A stretch of 37,366 nucleotides of DNA from Actinomycetota bacterium (GCA_005777405.1 SXMH01000179.1:1-37366); one strand, 5' to 3'; counted from the stretch's first letter, positions 9,051-18,567 are shown. Numbers and translations are program-made. The notes: generated by a model from the sequence alone, not told the origin.

Positions 9051-11465
9051 ATGGTTGGAACGTCACAAAACGATGACGATCGCTCGTCGGGCATCTTGCC
9101 TGCCACGGTCGCTCCCCCTCGTCCTCGCGCTGCTGCAGCGCGGCGCGCAGCGGCTGTGCTCGAGGGTCTCACGCTCGAGCAGAAGCTCGCACAACTCGTC
9201 GGGTTGTGGGCCGGTGCTTCTCGAGCGGGCGGCGGCGTCGCCCCCATGCAAGATCGCCTGCTCGACGATTCGCGCCACCTCGAGAGCTTTGCGGCGCACG
9301 GTCTCGGCCAGCTCACGCGGCACTACGGCACCACGCCGCTCGACGCGCTTGACGCCCGAGAACTGCTGCGTGAACGGCAATCGTGGCTCACCGAGCAAGC
9401 CCCGGGACTCGGCGCGATCGTGCATGAGGAGACACTCACGGGGCTGCTCGTGTGGGGCGCGGCGGCGTTTCCGACCCCCTTGGCGTGGGGGGCGACGTGG
9501 AGCCCGGCCCTCGTACGCGAGCTAGGCGAACTCATCGGGGCAGACATGGCCGCGCTGGGCATCCACCAGGGCCTCGCTCCGGTGCTCGACGTCATTCGCG
9601 ACGTGCGCTGGGGGCGTGTGGAGGAGTGCATCGCAGAGGATCCCCTGCTCGTCGGCGCCATTGGCAGCGCCTACGTTGCGGGCCTCGAGTCACAAGGTCG
9701 AGTGGCAACGCTCAAGCACTTTGCGGGCTACTCGGCGTCGCGCGGGGGGCGCAACATCGCTCCGGTGTCGATGGGCCGGCGCGAGCTCGAAGAGGTCTTC
9801 CTGCCGCCCTTCGAGCGCGCGATTCGCGAGGGCGGCGCCAGGTCAGTTATGAACTCGTACTGCGAGATCGATGGGGTGCCTTCGGTCGCCGACCCCTGGC
9901 TCTTCACCGAGGTGCTGCGCGAGCGGTGGGGCTTCACCGGCACTGTTGTCGCCGACTACTTCGCCATCGACTTCCTCACGGTCAACCATCGCGTAGCCGA
10001 GACGGCACACCACGCGGCAGCGCTTGCGCTCGAAGCGGGCATCGATATCGAACTGCCGACCGGCAAGGCCTACATGGGCCCCCTTGCCGAGGCGGTGCGC
10101 TCGGGCGACGTGGATGCCGCGCTCGTCGATCGCGCAGCCCTCAGGGTGCTCGAGCAGAAGGCGCAACTGGGCCTTCTCGGGCCGCTCGACGACGAGAGCA
10201 TTGTGCCCGAACTCGTGCCACAGGGCGCGATTGACATCAACGGGCCGGCTCATGACGATCTCGCACGTCGACTCGCCGAAGCTTCCATCGTGCTGCTCGC
10301 GGGCGCCGAGGCGCTGCCATTGCGCTCCGCTGATGGCACGCCGCCGCGGCGCATTGCTGTCGTCGGGCCGGTCGCCGAGAGTCGCGAGAGCCTGCTTGGC
10401 TGCTACAGCTTCATCAATCACGTGCTTTCGCGACACCCCGATGATCCGTGGCGCCTCGACGTTCCAACGATCGCCGAGGCTCTCGCCAGCGAATTTGACC
10501 GCGCACAGCTCGTCACAGAACGAGGCTGCGCGATCGCCCCCGGCCTCGTGGGCGACGAGCCTGAGAGCGACGCCGACGTCGAGGTGGGCATCGCTGCCGC
10601 GGTGCTCGCGGCGGGCTCAAGCGACCTCGCGGTGCTTGTGCTTGGTGACCGCTCGGGCATGTTCGGGCGCGGCACCTCTGGGGAAGGCTGCGACGTCGTC
10701 ACGGCCGAGCTTCCCGGCGATCAACGCCGCCTGGCCGAGGCTGTGCTAGCTACTGGCACCCCGACGGCGCTCGTGGTCGTCTCAGGACGCCCGTACGTGC
10801 TCGACGGTCTCGTCGATCGTGCAGTCGTCACGGTGCAGGCCTTTCTGCCAGGGCAACGGGGCGCGGAGGCAGTTGCGGGCGTGCTGAGCGGCAGGCTGGT
10901 GCCCAGCGGGCGTCTACCGGTGAGCATCCCGTCGCGATCGAATCCTCATCCGAGCTCGTACTTGCGACCCTTCTTGGGCGGCCCCACCGGAGTGAGCAGC
11001 GCCGACCCCACTCCGCGATTCGCCTTTGGCTTCGGTCTCTCAACGACGAGCTTCACCGTTGAAGTGGTGTCAGCGCCGAGCGGTGACCGGCCAGTGGATG
11101 CCGCGCTCGAGATCGACGTGCTCGTTCGCAACACGGGCGAACGCGCGGGGGTCGAGGTAGTGCAGGTCTATGCCGCCGGTCGGGTGTGCAGCGTGACGCG
11201 GCCCGAACGAGAGCTCGTGGCATTCGAGCGCGTGCATCTTGAACGACACGAACAGCGTCGACTGCGTGTGCGCATTCCGCCGCGCGCATTGTCGTTCATC
11301 GATCGGCGCGGCGACCGCGTCGTGGAGCCCGGTCCTCTCGAGCTGGTTCTCGCGCCCGACGCCCTCGCCGCACCGCACGCGACGGTCGCGCTGAGGCTCA
11401 CCGGCACGCGCCGTGTCCTGGTCGATGATGACTACTCGCACGCGAGTTGGAGCCCGGTGCCGTGA
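9051..11465 (+). CDS. Glycoside hydrolase family 3 (beta-glycosidase)
   Basis: Start at MVGTSQNDDD; TLKHFAGYSASRGGRN, SVMNSYCEIDGVPS, GTVVADYFAI (nucleophile Asp), fibronectin III-like C-terminus. Confidence 0.93.
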   Translation: MVGTSQNDDDRSSGILPATVAPPRPRAAAARRAAAVLEGLTLEQKLAQLVGLWAGASRAGGGVAPMQDRLLDDSRHLESFAAHGLGQLTRHYGTTPLDALDARELLRERQSWLTEQAPGLGAIVHEETLTGLLVWGAAAFPTPLAWGATWSPALVRELGELIGADMAALGIHQGLAPVLDVIRDVRWGRVEECIAEDPLLVGAIGSAYVAGLESQGRVATLKHFAGYSASRGGRNIAPVSMGRRELEEVFLPPFERAIREGGARSVMNSYCEIDGVPSVADPWLFTEVLRERWGFTGTVVADYFAIDFLTVNHRVAETAHHAAALALEAGIDIELPTGKAYMGPLAEAVRSGDVDAALVDRAALRVLEQKAQLGLLGPLDDESIVPELVPQGAIDINGPAHDDLARRLAEASIVLLAGAEALPLRSADGTPPRRIAVVGPVAESRESLLGCYSFINHVLSRHPDDPWRLDVPTIAEALASEFDRAQLVTERGCAIAPGLVGDEPESDADVEVGIAAAVLAAGSSDLAVLVLGDRSGMFGRGTSGEGCDVVTAELPGDQRRLAEAVLATGTPTALVVVSGRPYVLDGLVDRAVVTVQAFLPGQRGAEAVAGVLSGRLVPSGRLPVSIPSRSNPHPSSYLRPFLGGPTGVSSADPTPRFAFGFGLSTTSFTVEVVSAPSGDRPVDAALEIDVLVRNTGERAGVEVVQVYAAGRVCSVTRPERELVAFERVHLERHEQRRLRVRIPPRALSFIDRRGDRVVEPGPLELVLAPDALAAPHATVALRLTGTRRVLVDDDYSHASWSPVP

Positions 11466-11532
11466 CGAACAGCCGCCGATACGAGCCGCGCTCATCGTGC
11501 ATTACAGTGAGCCCACACCGGCAGGAAGGTCG

Positions 11533-12561
11533 ATGATGGCGCGCGTCAGCATCCGCGAGGTCGCGGCTCTTGCCGACGTGGCTCACGGCACCGTCTCGAA
11601 TTTTCTCAACCACCCCGAACGGGTCTCTGCCGACAAGCGAGAACGCATCCAGCGGGCCATCGATCAGCTCGGATACATCCGCAACAACGCGGCGTGGCAG
11701 TTGCGGCTCGGGCGCAGCGGCATGATCGCGTACCTTGCCCCCGACGTCAGCAACCCCTTCTTCGCGACGATCGCCGAGGGTGTCGAGCGGCGAGCGTCAG
11801 AGCACGAGCTCGGCGTCTCGATCGCGAATTCGCATCGTTCGCGCGAGCGTGAAGACGCCTACATCGCTCAGTTCGAGTCGCAGCGTGTGCAAGGCATGCT
11901 CGTATCGTCACACCATCCCATCGAAGATCGCCTTCGTCGGCTGCACGAACGGGGCACGCCCACCGTTCTCGTCGGGCAACGATCGAGCGACGACTCGCTG
12001 TCGTCGATTTCTATTGACGACCGCACCGGGGGCCGACTCGCCGCAGAGCACTTGCTCTCCCTCGGCCGTCGACGCATCGCCTTCGTCGGAGGCCCGCTTG
12101 GCATCCGTCAGGTTGCCGACCGCTTTGAAGGGGCGAGTTCGGCGATCGGGGCCTCGGGTACAGCGACGATCGAAGTCATTCCGCAGAACGAACGCACGCT
12201 CTCGGGTGGTCGCGAAGTGGGCCGCCTCATCGGCGAACGCAGCATTGAGCGCAGACCCGACGCGATCTTCGCCGTCAACGATCTGCTCGCACTCGGCATC
12301 ATGCAAGAGCTCGTGGTGGGCCACGGCATTCGCGTGCCCCATGACATCGCGATCATCGGATACGACGACATCGAGTTCGGCGAGGCCTCCCTTATTCCCC
12401 TCAGTTCGATCCGCGCCCCGCACGAAGACTTCGGCGTCGCGGCGGTCGATCTGCTCGTGAACGCGATGGCTGGCGACCACGAGGGTGAGCGTCACATCGT
12501 CTTCCCGCCCGAGCTGGTCGTGCGCGCATCGACCGCGGGTGGGGCCGGCCTCAGCGGCTGA
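11533..12561 (+). CDS. LacI family transcriptional regulator
   Basis: MMARVSIREVAALADVAHGTVSNFLNHPERVS HTH; start moved from 11413 to ATG with RBS-like GGAAGG. Confidence 0.94.
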   Translation: MMARVSIREVAALADVAHGTVSNFLNHPERVSADKRERIQRAIDQLGYIRNNAAWQLRLGRSGMIAYLAPDVSNPFFATIAEGVERRASEHELGVSIANSHRSREREDAYIAQFESQRVQGMLVSSHHPIEDRLRRLHERGTPTVLVGQRSSDDSLSSISIDDRTGGRLAAEHLLSLGRRRIAFVGGPLGIRQVADRFEGASSAIGASGTATIEVIPQNERTLSGGREVGRLIGERSIERRPDAIFAVNDLLALGIMQELVVGHGIRVPHDIAIIGYDDIEFGEASLIPLSSIRAPHEDFGVAAVDLLVNAMAGDHEGERHIVFPPELVVRASTAGGAGLSG

Positions 12562-12566
12562 GGCCG
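12546..12566. terminator. Palindrome spanning both stop codons of convergent overlapping genes
   Basis: CGGCCTCAGcggCTGAGGCCG; contains TGA (12559-12561, + strand gene) and TCA (12551-12553, stop of - strand gene). Confidence 0.6.
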
Positions 12567-13900
12567 AGTCTCTCTCGCCGGCCGCGCCAGCCGAGGGCTG
12601 CGACTCCGGCGATGAGTACGGCAATGGCGAGGGAAGCGAGCTGCGAGGGTTCAACGCTCGATCCGGTCGCGGCGAGTTCGGCCTCCTCACCCGCCACGGT
12701 GATGTCGACCGCACCCACTTCAACGCCGTCGAGCAGCAGAACGATGCGGTGAGCTCCAGCCGGTGTGTCAGCGGGAATCGTCACCGTGGTCGAGAGGGTT
12801 CCGTCGGCGTTCGACGTTGCGCTGCCGAGGGGCACGGGCGTGGACTGCAGTTCGAGTTCGTACTCGGTCGAGAAGAGCAGGCCCCACACGTTGACGTCGA
12901 TCGTCGCTCCCGGAGCAACGGTGCTCGAGCCCCCCGCACTCACGGTGGGCTCGGCGATGCGGCCACTCGGTGCAGTCGCGATGACATAGGACTGCGTGTT
13001 CGCTGCCTGCACCGTCGCGACCGCGTAGACAACTTCGCCCACCAGCGAGCGGGTCATCGCCAGACTGCTGCCTGTCGCGCCGGTGATCTCGGTGCCGTCT
13101 TCGAGATACCACTGCCAGTCGACCGCTGTGGGGCTGGGGCTCCAGGAGCTCGAGTCGAGAGTGGCCGTAAGAGTGCCAGCGAGCGTGAACTCGCCGCTGA
13201 GCTGCGGGTGGTCGCCGGGGATGAACGAACCCAGGCGCACAGTGTTCGAGAACGGCGAGTTGAGAGTGACATACGTGCTTGCCGTGGGCGCCGTGAGGGT
13301 CGCGATGACGTAGACCGGCGTGCCCAGCAGGTCGACAGTTGCCGTCAGCGAAGCACCCGTTCCCATCTCGGCGTTGGTGTCGACGCGATACCACGTGAAC
13401 TCGACGTCGTCAGGGCTCGGGGTGATGCCGCTCGTGTCGATCGAGGCGGAGAACGATGTGCCGATGACACCCGAGCCGACAACCGTCGGCTGTGGCACTC
13501 CGGCGAACTCCGCCAGTCGCACGGTGTTCGAGAATGCCGAGTTCAGGGTGACGTAGTTGCCCGTGTCGGGCGCCGACAGTGTGGCGATGACGTAGACGGG
13601 GGTGCCCAGCAATGCCGTCGTGGCCTCGAGAGTCGCTCCGGTGCCGATCTGCGCGTTCGTGTCGACGCGGTACCAGGTGTAGTCGACGCCCGTGGGTGTG
13701 GGGGTGACGCCGGTCGTGTCGAACGATGCCGAGAACGATGTGCCCACGACACCCGATCCCGCCACCGTCGGTGAGCCGACGTTCGAGAACTCGCCCGCAG
13801 CATTCGCCGCGGACACGGGAGCGACGAGCCCGAGAAGAACGCTGAGCGCGAGGGCCGCGAGGGCTCCGGCAGTTCGGCGGGCGCGAGAGCGAGGGGTCAC
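12551..13900 (-). CDS. Secreted repeat protein with LAxTG (sortase E-type) cell-wall anchor
   Basis: 449 aa; signal peptide, three about 94-aa Ig-like repeats, C-terminal ELAATGSS-hydrophobic-RGRRERLGLSR. Confidence 0.8.
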   Translation of the reverse strand: MTPRSRARRTAGALAALALSVLLGLVAPVSAANAAGEFSNVGSPTVAGSGVVGTSFSASFDTTGVTPTPTGVDYTWYRVDTNAQIGTGATLEATTALLGTPVYVIATLSAPDTGNYVTLNSAFSNTVRLAEFAGVPQPTVVGSGVIGTSFSASIDTSGITPSPDDVEFTWYRVDTNAEMGTGASLTATVDLLGTPVYVIATLTAPTASTYVTLNSPFSNTVRLGSFIPGDHPQLSGEFTLAGTLTATLDSSSWSPSPTAVDWQWYLEDGTEITGATGSSLAMTRSLVGEVVYAVATVQAANTQSYVIATAPSGRIAEPTVSAGGSSTVAPGATIDVNVWGLLFSTEYELELQSTPVPLGSATSNADGTLSTTVTIPADTPAGAHRIVLLLDGVEVGAVDITVAGEEAELAATGSSVEPSQLASLAIAVLIAGVAALGWRGRRERLGLSR

Positions 13901-14040
13901 GAGAACTCCAAAGGGGGGTCAGGAGCGAGTGCGCTTGGGTGAGGGATGCTCTGAGTTCGACAGTAGACGATGCGCACAGTGAGCGCACCACTGTCGCGAC
14001 AACGAATTGCGCCGCCCGTGGACGAGCGCGTCGTGGATGC

Positions 14041-15333
14041 TCAGCCGAGCCTGCGCACCCGTTCGAGCACATCAACAGGGCCCACCTGGCCGCCCTTGAA
14101 CAGCATCTCGATGCCGTCGATGTGGGGCGCTTGGGCGGTAACGCGGCACAGCACGACGTTGTCGACTGGATTCGCAGCGATGGACACCGAATCGACGCCG
14201 ACTCGAGCGGCAACGTGCCCCGACGTATCACCGCCGCAGACGATGATCCTCCTGGTGAGTCCGGCTGCAAGCGCTGCGGTGATGGCGCGCGCCGACGCTT
14301 CGGCGATCGCCGACACCGCGGATGATGGGTCCGACACATCGACCCCGTCAGCGTCGAGCACGACACTCGTGCCGGCGTCGAGCAGGAGCAGCGCTGCGTC
14401 GACTGCCTCGGTCGACTCGACGAGCGGAAGCGGCAGTACCGCCCAGCCGTGCGATCGAGCGTGTTCGATCTGCTCGCGGGTGCGAGGCGACCGGCTTCCC
14501 GAGACGGTGAGGACGGGAGCGGTCGCAGGGCCAGTCGTGGCAACCTGGCGTGTACCCTCGAGCCCTGCCACCGCAGAGTCGGTGCGGGGCCTCGTTCGGG
14601 CGAGCGCGGCGCTGAGACCACCGGAGCCGAGAACGAAGCGAGGCGAGGTGTCGGCGGCGAGCATCCACAGCGCTTCGCCCAGCAGCGCGAGGTGATTGTC
14701 ATCGAGAGCATCGAGCACGAGGGCGGCGTGTTCGGATGACTGCACGAGGCGCGCCACACCTGCCGCCGACTCGTAGACCGTGAGAGGCAACTCACCGATC
14801 GGAAGCGCGGTCTGCGCCGAGAGATGCACGGCGAGTTGCGACTCGGTCATGGGAGTCGAGGGGTGCGTCGACATGGTCGGTTGCCGGTCGAGGCGGTACA
14901 CGACGTCACCCTCGGCGGCGAAGTGATGCCCGAACAGCGTGAAGCGGCCGAAGTCGGGCTGCGCGAACAGCAGTGGCACGGTCGCGTCACCACAGCGACC
15001 GCGAGCGAGCTCGAGCACACGGCCGAGGTTGCCGATGGTCGGTGACGAATCTGCGGTCGAACAAGCTTTGTACTGCACGATCTGAGCACCGACCGAGAGG
15101 AGGAGGTCGAGTGCCTCGCCGACCTCTCGCTCGATCGCGGCCGTCGGAAGCGACCGTGCGACACCAGCGATGCCGACGAGTGGAGTACCTGCGCTCGCGA
15201 GGAGCTCAGGGGAAGGAGTGCCCAGAAACAAGGTGCCGGCCCAGCCAGATCGCGCGAACTGCAGCAGCACATCGATGCTGCCGGTGAGGTCATCGCCGTA
15301 GAACGCGACATCAGGCCGCGCGAGCTCAGCCAC
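14041..15333 (-). CDS. Four-carbon acid sugar kinase family protein (DUF1537; candidate 3-oxo-isoapionate kinase, OiaK-like)
   Basis: GTG start (VAELARPDVAFYGDDLTGSIDVLLQFA) overlapping the upstream stop; YGDDLTGS, LFAQPDFGRFTLFGHHF and ICGGDTSGHVAARVG typical of DUF1537. ORF-track start at 15720 is too long. Confidence 0.85.
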   Translation of the reverse strand: MAELARPDVAFYGDDLTGSIDVLLQFARSGWAGTLFLGTPSPELLASAGTPLVGIAGVARSLPTAAIEREVGEALDLLLSVGAQIVQYKACSTADSSPTIGNLGRVLELARGRCGDATVPLLFAQPDFGRFTLFGHHFAAEGDVVYRLDRQPTMSTHPSTPMTESQLAVHLSAQTALPIGELPLTVYESAAGVARLVQSSEHAALVLDALDDNHLALLGEALWMLAADTSPRFVLGSGGLSAALARTRPRTDSAVAGLEGTRQVATTGPATAPVLTVSGSRSPRTREQIEHARSHGWAVLPLPLVESTEAVDAALLLLDAGTSVVLDADGVDVSDPSSAVSAIAEASARAITAALAAGLTRRIIVCGGDTSGHVAARVGVDSVSIAANPVDNVVLCRVTAQAPHIDGIEMLFKGGQVGPVDVLERVRRLG

Positions 15334-16591
15334 GCACCCCGCCGAACGTATCGACCGCGGCGCGCAATGCTGGCGAACGCTCCACTGCGGCGGCGAAGCT
15401 CTCTCCATGCTCGGCGGCGTGCCACGCGGTGCGCATCGCCTCGACCCCAGCGGCGGCGCCGTGCGGGTGGCCGTGAATGCCGCCGCCCGCGAGCACGAGC
15501 ACGTCGGTCGTGTCGACCGCGGCGTGCGTGTCGTGCGCGAGCCCTGCCCACTGGCCCGACGACAGCACGGGCACGATCGGTCGGTGGTCGAGCATTGGCG
15601 TGCGCACCTGGCGAATCGAGGCCAGCACTTCGGCATCGCTCTCGTAGAACTTGTTGCTGATGCCGTTGGTGTGCAAATGGTCGACACCAGCGACGCGAGC
15701 GAGCGCCTGCCATGCTCCATAGCCGAAGCCCAGTTGGGGAGACCGCATCATCGAGCCGAGCATGGCGCGGTGGCCGTGAATCGGCAGCTGCGAGTGTCGT
15801 CGCACCCACTCCGTGCCCGCGAAGCCCACCATGTTCACGCACACCATGATGCAGGTGCCGCCCTGCTCAAGCACGAGATCGTGGTTGTGCCGCATGCGCT
15901 CGAGGTCATCGGTGATGTTGAACGCGTACATCGGCATGGTGCCGGTGCGATCCGCGTGTCGCAGCAGCACAGGCATGACGGCCTTGACTCGCTCCTCGAA
16001 CGGAGCAATCGCGCCATTGCCCTGCAGCTCATCATCTTTGATGAAGTCGATGCCCGCCGTCGCGAGCTCACCCACGAGCTCGGCGAGCTCGTCGGGCCGC
16101 AGGCCAATCGAAGGCTTAACGATCGTGCCGATCATCGCCCCTTCGCTGCGGCCCATGAGCCGCCGCGTACCCTCGACGCCGAAGGCCGGGCCCGGGTACC
16201 GCTCGGCGAACTCTGACGGCAGGTCGAGGCCGATGAGCTTGATGGCGGCGAGTTCGCGCAACTCGAAAAGGTTGCCGGCAACTGCCGCGAGCAGGTTGGG
16301 CAATGAGGGCCCGAAGTTGTCGAGAGGAAACCGCAGCCGCAGCAGCGCGCGCCGTCGTTTATCGGGATCACCCTTCGCTCCGGGCAGAGCGCTTGCGCCC
16401 GACAGCGGCAGTTCGTCGACACTCACCACCTGGGCAGCCGATCGCGCGCGCAACTCGTCCGACTCCCGCTCGACCCGAATGAAGGTGCCCGTCGACTGCT
16501 CGCCCGCGAGGGCCTCGGCTGCCTGCTGGAGTGGAAGAGAGGTCTCAATCTCATACGAGGCGATGACTTCAGAGCGTGGCACGTCGCTCAC
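15326..16591 (-). CDS. RuBisCO large-subunit-like protein (form IV RLP)
   Basis: GTIVKPSIGLRPDELAELVGELATAGIDFIKDDELQGN, HGHRAMLGSMMRSP, DHLHTNGISNKF, LVLAGGGIHGHPHG. GTG start at 16591 overlaps the GH127 stop (GTGA). Confidence 0.9.
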   Translation of the reverse strand: MSDVPRSEVIASYEIETSLPLQQAAEALAGEQSTGTFIRVERESDELRARSAAQVVSVDELPLSGASALPGAKGDPDKRRRALLRLRFPLDNFGPSLPNLLAAVAGNLFELRELAAIKLIGLDLPSEFAERYPGPAFGVEGTRRLMGRSEGAMIGTIVKPSIGLRPDELAELVGELATAGIDFIKDDELQGNGAIAPFEERVKAVMPVLLRHADRTGTMPMYAFNITDDLERMRHNHDLVLEQGGTCIMVCVNMVGFAGTEWVRRHSQLPIHGHRAMLGSMMRSPQLGFGYGAWQALARVAGVDHLHTNGISNKFYESDAEVLASIRQVRTPMLDHRPIVPVLSSGQWAGLAHDTHAAVDTTDVLVLAGGGIHGHPHGAAAGVEAMRTAWHAAEHGESFAAAVERSPALRAAVDTFGGVRG

Positions 16592-18567
16592 GACCAGACC
16601 ACCGGCAACCACACCGACATCTCGCCGGGGCCACGGTTGCTCCACGCGAAGTAGGGAATAAGACGCAACGGGATGCCGCGCAGCGGTGCGTCGTCGAGAT
16701 CGCTGTAGAGCGCGCCGGAGTCGGCGGGCAGCACGGCCGCCTCACCGCGCAGTTCGACCACCCGATGCCCGGCGACCTCGCTCTCGTGCGGCTCAAGACG
16801 GGCATCCCTCGGCACAGCCACTTGCTCAAGCAGCACTCCCGCAGGCAGATCGTGGCTCTCGAGCGCATAGACGATCGGGCCCCGCTGCACCGCCACCTGA
16901 TTGCTCGCTTCTTCGACGAGCCGGTGTGCCCTCAGAATGCGCGCGGGCATGGGCAGCTCGAGCACGATCGTTTCGCCCGCCGACCACGTGCGCTCAAGAC
17001 GCACATAGGTGCCGGCTGCGACGGGTTCGGCTGCGCCCCCAGCGATGCTCAGGGTGGCGCCCCCCGCCCAGCCCGGTACGCGCAGCATGACGGGCACTGT
17101 CGCACCACTGCCGGTCGCCTCATCAACGTGCAACGCGATGCGGCCGTGCCACGGGTAGTCGCTCTCTTCGCGCAACACGAATCGGCCGCCATCGGCGAGG
17201 TCGACCGTGCTCGATGTGCCACCGTACATGTCAACACGCAAGCCTTGCGAGGTGAGACTCGCGCCCCGCTCATGCCAGCGGGCGAGGGTGCGGGCAAGGT
17301 TCGGCGGGCAGCAGAAGCACGAAAGGTAGCGTTCTCGCAGTCGAGCGTCGGAGGGCGGGGGCTCAGGCGTGGGGCGCAGCACGGTGTCGCCGGGCATCCG
17401 CAGGGGGAACGGAAGCTCGCGCACCTGGCGCAGCGGGTTCGTGTAGAAGTACTCGGTGCCTGCCAGGCTTACCCCCGCGAGCAACGTGTTGTGGGCGATG
17501 CGCTCAACGAGATCGGCGTACTTCGCCTCGCCAGTGAGAGAGAGCATGCGTTCGCTCCACAACAACATGCCAATGTTCGCGCAGGTCTCGTTGTGCGCCG
17601 TGGTGTGCGGCAGTTGATAGGCGCGACCGTAGGCTTGGTGCACGCGGGTGATCTCGCTTTGCCAGGGATACCCATCGGGCGATGCACCGTCATAGAGGGC
17701 TCCGCACCCGCCGGTGAGGGCGAGCTTCGTGTCGACGACGTCTTGCCAAACCGACTCGAGCACGGTCATGAGGCTCTTGTCGCCGGTCTCGAGAACGAGA
17801 TCAGCGAGACCTGCGTAGAGATAGTTGGCACGCACGGCATGCCCAGCCGCGACGCGCTGTTCGCGCACGGGGATGCGGTCTTGATTGTCATCGCCACCCT
17901 GAAAGTCGTCGCGCACCTCGATGAAGGCCTCGGCAAGCCGCAGCCATCGCTCGGCTCCAGTCGCGCGGTAGAGCTCGACGACGGCCATGTAGTGCGAGGG
18001 GCAGATGGCACTGCGGGCCAGGTCGAGCGGCTTGTCGCGCGCGAGCGCTTCAAGCCAGCTGGCTGCGCCTTCGGCCACCGTGAGAAAGCTGGTCTCGCCC
18101 GTGACTGCGTGGTGTCGCACGGCAGCGCTGATGAGATGGCCCAGGTTGTAGGTCTCGAAATTGAAGCGATCGGCCAGCGGCAGCGCCTCTTCGCTCTTGC
18201 GTTCGGCGATCACGGTGGGTGTGTGCACATAGCCGTCAGAGCGCTGCGACCGAGCGATGAGCTCGACCGCAGCATCAACCTGCGCGCGCAACGGCGAGGC
18301 GGGCTCAAGCTCGATGACGGCGAGCGCCGCCTCAAGCCACTTGTAGAAGTCTCCGTCAAGGAAGGGCGGCCCAGCGTGGTCGCCCTGCTCGTCTCCGACC
18401 GCAATGCGAAAGTTGCGCAGTGCTGGGCTCACCGCATCGTCGGCGAGGTCGGCTCCGATCGCGGGCACGGTCGTGCCGTGCACTCGCTGCTGGATGCCCT
18501 GCCAAAAGCCGCTGGTGAACCGCACGGTCGCGACGCCCGGTGGCACAGTGGTGGTGCTCATGCGCAT
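16588..18567 (-). CDS. Glycoside hydrolase family 127 (beta-L-arabinofuranosidase-like, DUF1680)
   Basis: 659 aa; FWQG, TVIAERK, LPHTTAHNETCANIGMLLW, RYLSCFCCPPNLARTLA (Cys-Cys motif). Confidence 0.92.
   Translation of the reverse strand: MRMSTTTVPPGVATVRFTSGFWQGIQQRVHGTTVPAIGADLADDAVSPALRNFRIAVGDEQGDHAGPPFLDGDFYKWLEAALAVIELEPASPLRAQVDAAVELIARSQRSDGYVHTPTVIAERKSEEALPLADRFNFETYNLGHLISAAVRHHAVTGETSFLTVAEGAASWLEALARDKPLDLARSAICPSHYMAVVELYRATGAERWLRLAEAFIEVRDDFQGGDDNQDRIPVREQRVAAGHAVRANYLYAGLADLVLETGDKSLMTVLESVWQDVVDTKLALTGGCGALYDGASPDGYPWQSEITRVHQAYGRAYQLPHTTAHNETCANIGMLLWSERMLSLTGEAKYADLVERIAHNTLLAGVSLAGTEYFYTNPLRQVRELPFPLRMPGDTVLRPTPEPPPSDARLRERYLSCFCCPPNLARTLARWHERGASLTSQGLRVDMYGGTSSTVDLADGGRFVLREESDYPWHGRIALHVDEATGSGATVPVMLRVPGWAGGATLSIAGGAAEPVAAGTYVRLERTWSAGETIVLELPMPARILRAHRLVEEASNQVAVQRGPIVYALESHDLPAGVLLEQVAVPRDARLEPHESEVAGHRVVELRGEAAVLPADSGALYSDLDDAPLRGIPLRLIPYFAWSNRGPGEMSVWLPVVWS

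Noticed and set aside
12485-13774. 429-aa + strand ORF with repeated segments
   Set aside because: Antisense to the LAxTG repeat protein; its repeats only mirror that gene.
13200-13790. Direct repeats that might suggest a CRISPR or satellite array
   Set aside because: About 280-bp units with in-frame protein-level conservation; they are coding Ig-like repeats, not a CRISPR array.
15326-16591. True RuBisCO / Calvin cycle carbon fixation
   Set aside because: KPK is KPS, W66 is Phe, and no small subunit or phosphoribulokinase is nearby; context is sugar catabolism, so RLP is the better call.
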